Below, in pieces: positions 30,650 to 35,125 of a stretch of 35,125 nt of DNA (its first letter is position 1; every line of letters begins with the position of its first letter). The position numbers and the translations under genes were made by a program. Source of the stretch: an uncultured Treponema sp. (GTDB taxonomy: Bacteria > Spirochaetota > Spirochaetia > Treponematales > Treponemataceae); NCBI GenBank assembly GCA_937885475.1, contig CAKZZR010000139.1:1-35125 (forward strand), in the 5' to 3' direction. The notes beneath the pieces are model-generated. The model did no database searches. It was not told the origin of the DNA and saw only the letters and a program-made list of their open reading frames with translations.

Positions 30650-30948
30650 AAAGAATAGAAGTTATGCTCACACAGGCAATTGAAGGCGACTTTATGAGCC
30701 TTTATGAAAAAGCCTGCCGCATTGCGCAGATAAAATGCAAGTATACAAAAATTGACAACGTGATGGGAGCCGGAAACACAGACCCAAAGCTGGGCGACGC
30801 AATCTGGCCACAGCTTAACGTTCTGTTCATTCTGTATCTTGAGGAAAAATACGTGGGCATCGTGCAGAACATCATGAACACCCTGCATGAAACCTACGTT
30901 GGCGAAGGCGCCGCCGCATTCATAAGCGACGCAGAAGTTCTGGCCTAG
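30646..30948 (+). CDS. PII-like protein encoded with the RND pump
   Basis: This 100-aa protein looks like a PII-type ferredoxin fold: strand 'KRIEVMLTQ', a helix near 16-27, strand 'CKYTKIDNVMGAG', a loop, then strand 'NVLFILYLEEKY', helix 'VGIVQNIMNTLHETYVGEG' and strand 'AAAFISDAEVL'. The C-terminal 'GEGAAAFI' resembles the nucleotide-site region of PII-like proteins. The ATG overlaps the pump stop (ATGA), so the two are translationally coupled. A PII subgroup is known beside metal RND pumps. Regulation of the pump, perhaps through its long cytoplasmic tail, is inference. It is convergent with the next gene across 17 nt. Confidence 0.6.
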   Translation: MKRIEVMLTQAIEGDFMSLYEKACRIAQIKCKYTKIDNVMGAGNTDPKLGDAIWPQLNVLFILYLEEKYVGIVQNIMNTLHETYVGEGAAAFISDAEVLA

Positions 30949-30965
30949 GCGTAAAAAGCCTTACC

Positions 30966-33119
30966 TTACTTGAACAGCGAAGTTCGGATGATTTTTATGT
31001 GGCTCGCGCGGCTTACAGAAAAGAACCGAATTTCGCTGTTTTCATTTTTGTCCTGAATCTGTAGCTTCAAAAGCGAATCATTTGCCTGCTTTGAAAGCAT
31101 AAGCGGCTGCCCAAGATACGTTTCTGTTACGGCGCTGTTCCGCTCATTCGGAATGGAAAATTCAATGAAGTCGCCGCCGGAAATTGCGTTCTCCAAAAGA
31201 TGGATTTTTCCCGCATAGTTCATGCCGTCCGCCTCAAGAATTTCAACGCGCACGGTTTCCGGCTTAAGCTGCTCCTCGCTTAGAATCACGTTGCGGCGGA
31301 TTCTGGTGCAAAGCCCTTCCTGCTGCTGCTTGGAAAGCTGCATAGACTCAACCTTTTTTAAAAGCTCACGCTTAAATTCCTCTCCGTCTGAGCGGCTGTT
31401 TGCATGTGCGTCGCCAATGGTGGCGGCACCATCCATGCCGTCCGCGCCGTCAAAATAATTCTCGCCATTTTTGAGCGGCGGATAATTTATAACTTCGGCG
31501 GCGCTTTCTGTATTCTTTACGCTGCCGATGAATTCAATTCCTGAATTCTGAATGAATTCGTCTGGCGCTTGGTCAATGGGAATGCTGAGCAAAAAAATGC
31601 CGGGCGCAAGCTGTTCCTGAATGAACGGCGTGAGCCGCGGATTGCTTAGGATTACGCGCTCGCGCTTTTCGTCAACCTTAAGCACGTAGCCGCGGTACAG
31701 CACGGCGGACGAATACTGTGATTCCCATTCCTCAAGGTTCATCTCCAGGCTTTCTGGGATTTTGTAGGAATTGTATGCGCCAAGCAGCGCCAGAATCTGC
31801 GCCGACGAGATGTTTTTGTCAAAGGCACGGCTTACGGAACGGCGGCTCAGCTCAAATTCGGTAACGGTGCTGCAATTCTTTATGTTCATGAACTGAACCA
31901 GCGGAAACAGCTCCTCAAGCGAAAGACCAGGAAGAATCGTAATGGTGGTAACGGCGTTTATGTTCAGAATGCCCTTCTTCATCGCGGTAGGAAGCGGCGT
32001 TTCCTTGTTGGTGATTACGGCACCCGGAGCTACAATCAGCTCGCCGTCTTCTGTTTTGCCAAGCGGTGCAAAAATGCCCAGTGCAATGGCGTTGTCTAAA
32101 ATTTGGTCGGTAAGATGGCCTTCAAATTCCGGGCGGCTGGCGGCGGCGTGGCTTTCCAACATCCGGCTGAACCGCCCTTGCACCGGCGCGGCATTTTGGT
32201 CGTGGGTGCGGCTGTTTATAAGAAAGGCAAGGCGCGAAAGCGAGGAACGCGAAACGCCTTGTGCCGGGCAGGACGCGGCAACATCAAGCAAAAGCTGGCA
32301 CTGGCTTCTAAGTCCTTCGCGGCCAAGGCGGGCTGCCGACGCAACGCTTAAAAACGCATACTGGCGCAGCTGAGAATTCTTTAAAAAAACGGCAAAGCGC
32401 TTTTCATCTATGGAAATTTCTTTTTCGGTTTGTTTAAAAAGTTTTAGGTTTATGAGTGCCGCTAAAAGCAGGTTCAGCACGTTGGATTTGCCCGGAAAGA
32501 TAGCCTCAAGGCGTTCGGCATCCTTTTTTTTGAACGAGGAATTATTCTTGCACAGCTCAGGATTTTCGTAGACATACGCAATGAACGACGCAATAAACTG
32601 CGGCGACAGCGCGAAGGGCGCGTCAAAATTGTGCTCGGCAAAAATCGGCTCTGGAACAAGGCTCCGCACGTTCATATACGGCAGAAGCGTTTCTTCAAGA
32701 ATTGGGTTAAGCGCAATGACCGGCCGCGCGTCCTCATTTTTATACGTGAACAGAATCAGCCGTTCCGAAAGATTCAGCAGTTCGGAATAAATATCGCCCA
32801 GCGGGTATTCATTCCTAAAGAATTCGGCGATTTTTTCCTTTGTGGCATCCTTTATGACGTGAACGGCGGAAATCATTTTTATATCAAAGTCGCTCAGATA
32901 CGCGATGATTTTTTCGCGGTTCTGCTCCTTGCGAAGAATGCCGCTCAGCTGTTCAATCAGCTTGTCCTTGTTGAACGGAGTGCGTATTTCGCCAATGTAG
33001 ATGCGCATTATCTCAAAAAAGCGCTCGTCGTTAAGCGTTGCCATTGATTCGCGCCAGCGGATTATGCGCTGTACCTTTGGGTCGGTGGCGCGCTCGTTAG
33101 GTCGATGTGTCTGCTGCAT
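30966..33119 (-). CDS. Helicase-associated protein, partner of XPB (Helicase_C_3-like domain)
   Basis: This 717-aa protein has no helicase motifs. Residues about 385-515 resemble the XPB/Ssl2 N-terminal (Helicase_C_3) domain: 'ITILPGLSLEELFPLVQF', 'FELSRRSVSRAFDKNISSAQ' and 'WESQYSSAVLYRGYVLKV'. The neighbouring XPB has the same pattern at residues 5-100. The N-terminal 380 residues are mostly helical and may be winged-helix-like. A similar large protein lies next to XPB in mycobacteria (Rv0862c beside Rv0861c), so the pair is a recurring unit. It starts 18 nt after xpb ends. No enzymatic role is evident; a regulatory or loading role for XPB is inferred. Confidence 0.75.
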   Translation of the reverse strand: MQQTHRPNERATDPKVQRIIRWRESMATLNDERFFEIMRIYIGEIRTPFNKDKLIEQLSGILRKEQNREKIIAYLSDFDIKMISAVHVIKDATKEKIAEFFRNEYPLGDIYSELLNLSERLILFTYKNEDARPVIALNPILEETLLPYMNVRSLVPEPIFAEHNFDAPFALSPQFIASFIAYVYENPELCKNNSSFKKKDAERLEAIFPGKSNVLNLLLAALINLKLFKQTEKEISIDEKRFAVFLKNSQLRQYAFLSVASAARLGREGLRSQCQLLLDVAASCPAQGVSRSSLSRLAFLINSRTHDQNAAPVQGRFSRMLESHAAASRPEFEGHLTDQILDNAIALGIFAPLGKTEDGELIVAPGAVITNKETPLPTAMKKGILNINAVTTITILPGLSLEELFPLVQFMNIKNCSTVTEFELSRRSVSRAFDKNISSAQILALLGAYNSYKIPESLEMNLEEWESQYSSAVLYRGYVLKVDEKRERVILSNPRLTPFIQEQLAPGIFLLSIPIDQAPDEFIQNSGIEFIGSVKNTESAAEVINYPPLKNGENYFDGADGMDGAATIGDAHANSRSDGEEFKRELLKKVESMQLSKQQQEGLCTRIRRNVILSEEQLKPETVRVEILEADGMNYAGKIHLLENAISGGDFIEFSIPNERNSAVTETYLGQPLMLSKQANDSLLKLQIQDKNENSEIRFFSVSRASHIKIIRTSLFK

Positions 33120-33137
33120 TTTTTCCTCCGTGCAGGC

Positions 33138-35012
33138 CTACTGCAATTCGCATAAGTCCGTAGTGTCGGCGTAGCGGATTATACGGTACGAATAGCCCTG
33201 CTCTGCCAGGAATTTTTGGCGGTTGGAGCCAAAGTCTTCTTCCACAGTGTTCCGCGTGATGAGCGTAAAAAAGCGGCTGGTGCGCTCTTTTGGGCGCAGG
33301 ATTCTTCCAAGGCGCTGGGCTTCTTCCTGTCGGCTGCCAAAGGTTCCGCTCACCTGAATTGCAAGCGAAGCGTCCGGAAGGTCAATGGCAAAATTCGCAA
33401 CCTTTGACACCACAAGAACGTGAATTTTACCTTCGCGGAACTGCGCGTAGATTTTGTCGCGCTCGGCGTTCGGCGTTTTTCCGGTGATTATGGGCGCGCC
33501 CAGCGTTTGCGCTATCTGTGTAAGTTGTTCAATGTACTGCCCGATGACAAGAATCTTGTCGTCCGGGAACTGCTCGGTGATTCTGCGCGTAAGCTCGATT
33601 TTTGCGGGGTTTTCGCTTGCAATGCGGTGCTTAAGGCGCGGCTGGGCTACGGCATACTCAATTTCGTGCGCTTCCGGCAAATCCAAGCGTACTTCCACGC
33701 ATTCCGCCTTTGCAATCCAGCCGCTGTGCTCAAGCTCTTTCCACGGAACGTCGTAGCGCTTGGGGCCTACAAGACTGAATACAAAGCCTTCGCAGCCGTC
33801 CTCGCGCACAAGCGTTGCCGTAAGCCCCACGCGGCGCACAGCCTGCACTTCGGCAACAACGCGGAACACCGGCGCGGGCAGCATGTGCACCTCGTCGTAA
33901 ATGATAAGCCCCCACTTTCGCTTTGTGAACAGCGAAAAATGCGGGTATGGGCCGTCCTTTTCTGGTCGCCACGTAAGAATCTGATATGTTGCCACCGTAA
34001 CCGGCGCAAGTGTCTTGTTTTCGCCGGTGTATTCGGCAATTTGCTTGTCGGTCAGGTTGGATTTGTCCTTCAGTTCCTGAATCCACTGATGCACGGCAGA
34101 AATATTTGTGGTGATGATGAGCGTGCTGGTTTTGAGCAAATCCATGACGGTCATTCCCACAATGGTTTTGCCCGCGCCGCACGGCAGCACGATTGTACCA
34201 AAGCCGGTGCCAGGGCCGCGGTTTCCTATAAGGGCGGCGGCGGCTTCCTTTTGGTAGCTGCGGATTTCGAGCGGTTTTCCTTCCAGCGTGGTGGTGCGCA
34301 GCGAAAAGTCCAGCGGCTCGCCGGCCTCAAGCTGCACCTCGTCCTTAACCGGCCATAAAGCCTGAAGAAGAACCTGCTTTACCGTTCCGCGGTCAGTGAG
34401 TTTTAGTTTGAAGCTGTATTTTTTTTCCTCGTTGCTTAGGTCAGCGGGGTTTGCTATGCCTTCCGGGGTGTATTCGCAGGGTTCCAGCAATTTTTTGGTT
34501 GCCGGGTTCGCTTTGATTTCAAGGTAAACCGCGCGTTCCGCCGTAACAAGGAACAAAAACTGTTCCTCCACGGTTTTTATTTGTGCGTCAGTATCGTTGG
34601 AATCGCTTGCGTTTGCCAGAGCGCTTGTGTTCCCTGTTGCGTCGGCATTTGCAGTTGGCATGTCCTTAAGAACATCGCTTGTGCGCAGCGGAAGGGCAAT
34701 CCGTGGTCCCGGCACAAGGCGCAGCTTGCCAAAACGCCCGGCGGTTTCTTTTATCCACATCGTTACATTCTGCGGAACGTCGTAGCGCGCGTATTTTTCA
34801 AGAACTCCAATCGCGTCGTCTGGCGTAAGACCGGCGCTCGTGGCATTCCACAGCGAAAGTGGCGTAAGGCGGTATGTGTGCAAATGCTCCGGCGACCGTT
34901 CCAATTCTGCAAAGGGAATCAGGTCGTTGCGGCATTCATTAGCCAGCGGAGCATGAACATCAAGCAGCAGCGTTCTGTCGCCCTGCACAATCAGCGGATT
35001 ATCAAATTGCAT
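33138..35012 (-). CDS. XPB/Rad25-type superfamily 2 DNA helicase
   Basis: This 624-aa bacterial XPB has an N-terminal Helicase_C_3-like domain (5-100, 'TYRLTPLSLWNATSAGLTPD'). A low-complexity Ala/Asn/Asp insert lies at about 118-145. The helicase core has motif I PCGAGKT (277-283), the DEVH box (373-376), motif III VGLTAT (395-400), the XPB-specific RED motif (403-405) and motif VI QEEAQRLGRILRPK (562-575). XPB unwinds DNA in eukaryotic transcription and repair; bacterial versions are 3'-5' helicases of unclear role. No ribosome-binding site exists, but a promoter ends eight nt before the ATG. It is co-transcribed with the helicase-associated gene. Confidence 0.93.
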   Translation of the reverse strand: MQFDNPLIVQGDRTLLLDVHAPLANECRNDLIPFAELERSPEHLHTYRLTPLSLWNATSAGLTPDDAIGVLEKYARYDVPQNVTMWIKETAGRFGKLRLVPGPRIALPLRTSDVLKDMPTANADATGNTSALANASDSNDTDAQIKTVEEQFLFLVTAERAVYLEIKANPATKKLLEPCEYTPEGIANPADLSNEEKKYSFKLKLTDRGTVKQVLLQALWPVKDEVQLEAGEPLDFSLRTTTLEGKPLEIRSYQKEAAAALIGNRGPGTGFGTIVLPCGAGKTIVGMTVMDLLKTSTLIITTNISAVHQWIQELKDKSNLTDKQIAEYTGENKTLAPVTVATYQILTWRPEKDGPYPHFSLFTKRKWGLIIYDEVHMLPAPVFRVVAEVQAVRRVGLTATLVREDGCEGFVFSLVGPKRYDVPWKELEHSGWIAKAECVEVRLDLPEAHEIEYAVAQPRLKHRIASENPAKIELTRRITEQFPDDKILVIGQYIEQLTQIAQTLGAPIITGKTPNAERDKIYAQFREGKIHVLVVSKVANFAIDLPDASLAIQVSGTFGSRQEEAQRLGRILRPKERTSRFFTLITRNTVEEDFGSNRQKFLAEQGYSYRIIRYADTTDLCELQ

Positions 35013-35049
35013 AACAGTCTATTTTACCGCATCGCCCAAAAACGCACAA
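35013..35049 (-). promoter_or_regulatory. xpb promoter, probably leaderless
   Basis: On the minus strand, TTGTGC (35044-35049), a 17-nt spacer and TAAAAT (35021-35026) end eight nt before the xpb ATG, the same geometry as at recF. Confidence 0.5.
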
Positions 35050-35068
35050 TCTAAGAAAGGGAAAATGC

Positions 35069-35125
35069 ATGGAAATCAATTTTATAGGAAGAGGCATAAA
35101 AAATAGCGCGAAGGAGAAGTTGCAG
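35069..35125 (+). CDS. Partial CDS at the right edge, possibly a ribosome hibernation factor
   Basis: An ATG at 35069, preceded by AAAGGG about 8 nt upstream, opens a frame to the window end: MEINFIGRGIKNSAKEKLQ. The pattern of alternating hydrophobic residues, Gly-Arg and a following helix resembles the start of HPF/RaiA proteins, but 19 residues cannot settle it. An ATG at 35065 in another frame stops quickly. It is divergent from xpb. Confidence 0.4.
   Translation, partial: MEINFIGRGIKNSAKEKLQ

Noticed and set aside
33420..34358. 312-codon open frame opposite xpb
   Set aside because: It is antisense to the helicase core, made possible by the GC-rich codon pattern; the Cys/Arg-rich product has no domain.
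1..35125. tRNA, rRNA or CRISPR loci
   Set aside because: No cloverleaf-like sequence, rRNA segment or regularly spaced direct repeat array was seen in any gap. The gaps are short and mostly explained by promoters and terminators.

Overview
The window looks like the replication-origin neighbourhood of a Treponema chromosome, probably a gut, rumen or oral commensal. Three things point there: the gene order gyrB / dnaA - dnaN - recF - DUF721(dciA) - rpmH - rnpA - yidD - yidC - jag; a phenylalanyl-tRNA synthetase beta subunit of the archaeal/eukaryotic kind known from spirochetes; and BspA-like (DUF285) and fibronectin-like lipoproteins with relaxed lipoboxes. This is read from the sequence without database searches.

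Layout. 1-4,564 is an AT-rich accessory block. It holds two separate DUF4160/DUF2442 gene pairs, a Phd/VapC-type toxin-antitoxin pair, an XRE regulator, a leucine-rich-repeat lipoprotein, and an unknown gene that continues in frame after a DUF2442 stop codon. 4,568-6,502 is gyrB, divergent from dnaA. 8,103-8,356 is the probable oriC, with degenerate DnaA boxes and an iterated AAATTTA tract. dnaN ends in a strong terminator, and the recF promoter appears to be built inside that terminator. From rpmH to the cyclophilin-FKBP lipoprotein (11,248-16,362) the genes are colinear and closed by a terminator: ribosomal protein L34, RNase P protein, membrane insertion (YidD, YidC), Jag, an unknown exported protein, and a periplasmic prolyl isomerase. 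queH follows.

17,153-19,402 is a second AT-rich insert: an XRE repressor and a divergent fibronectin-like lipoprotein gene. Two near-identical palindromes lie in the shared control region, and the lipoprotein gene is frameshifted near its 3' end. Next come argA, a CmpB-like membrane protein, and pheT, which carries an extra C-terminal tRNA-binding domain. 24,231-30,948 is a MarR-regulated RND efflux operon (MarR - TolC - adaptor - RND pump) that ends in a PII-like gene. 30,966-35,012 holds a two-gene unit: a helicase-associated protein and an XPB-type DNA helicase. A truncated gene, possibly a ribosome hibernation factor, starts at the right edge.

Recurring theme. dnaA, recF, xpb, argA, the CmpB-like gene and both DUF4160 genes lack a convincing Shine-Dalgarno sequence. 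Each instead has a -10-like hexamer 6-8 nt before the start codon, as expected for leaderless mRNAs. Most other genes here have clear GGAG-type sites.
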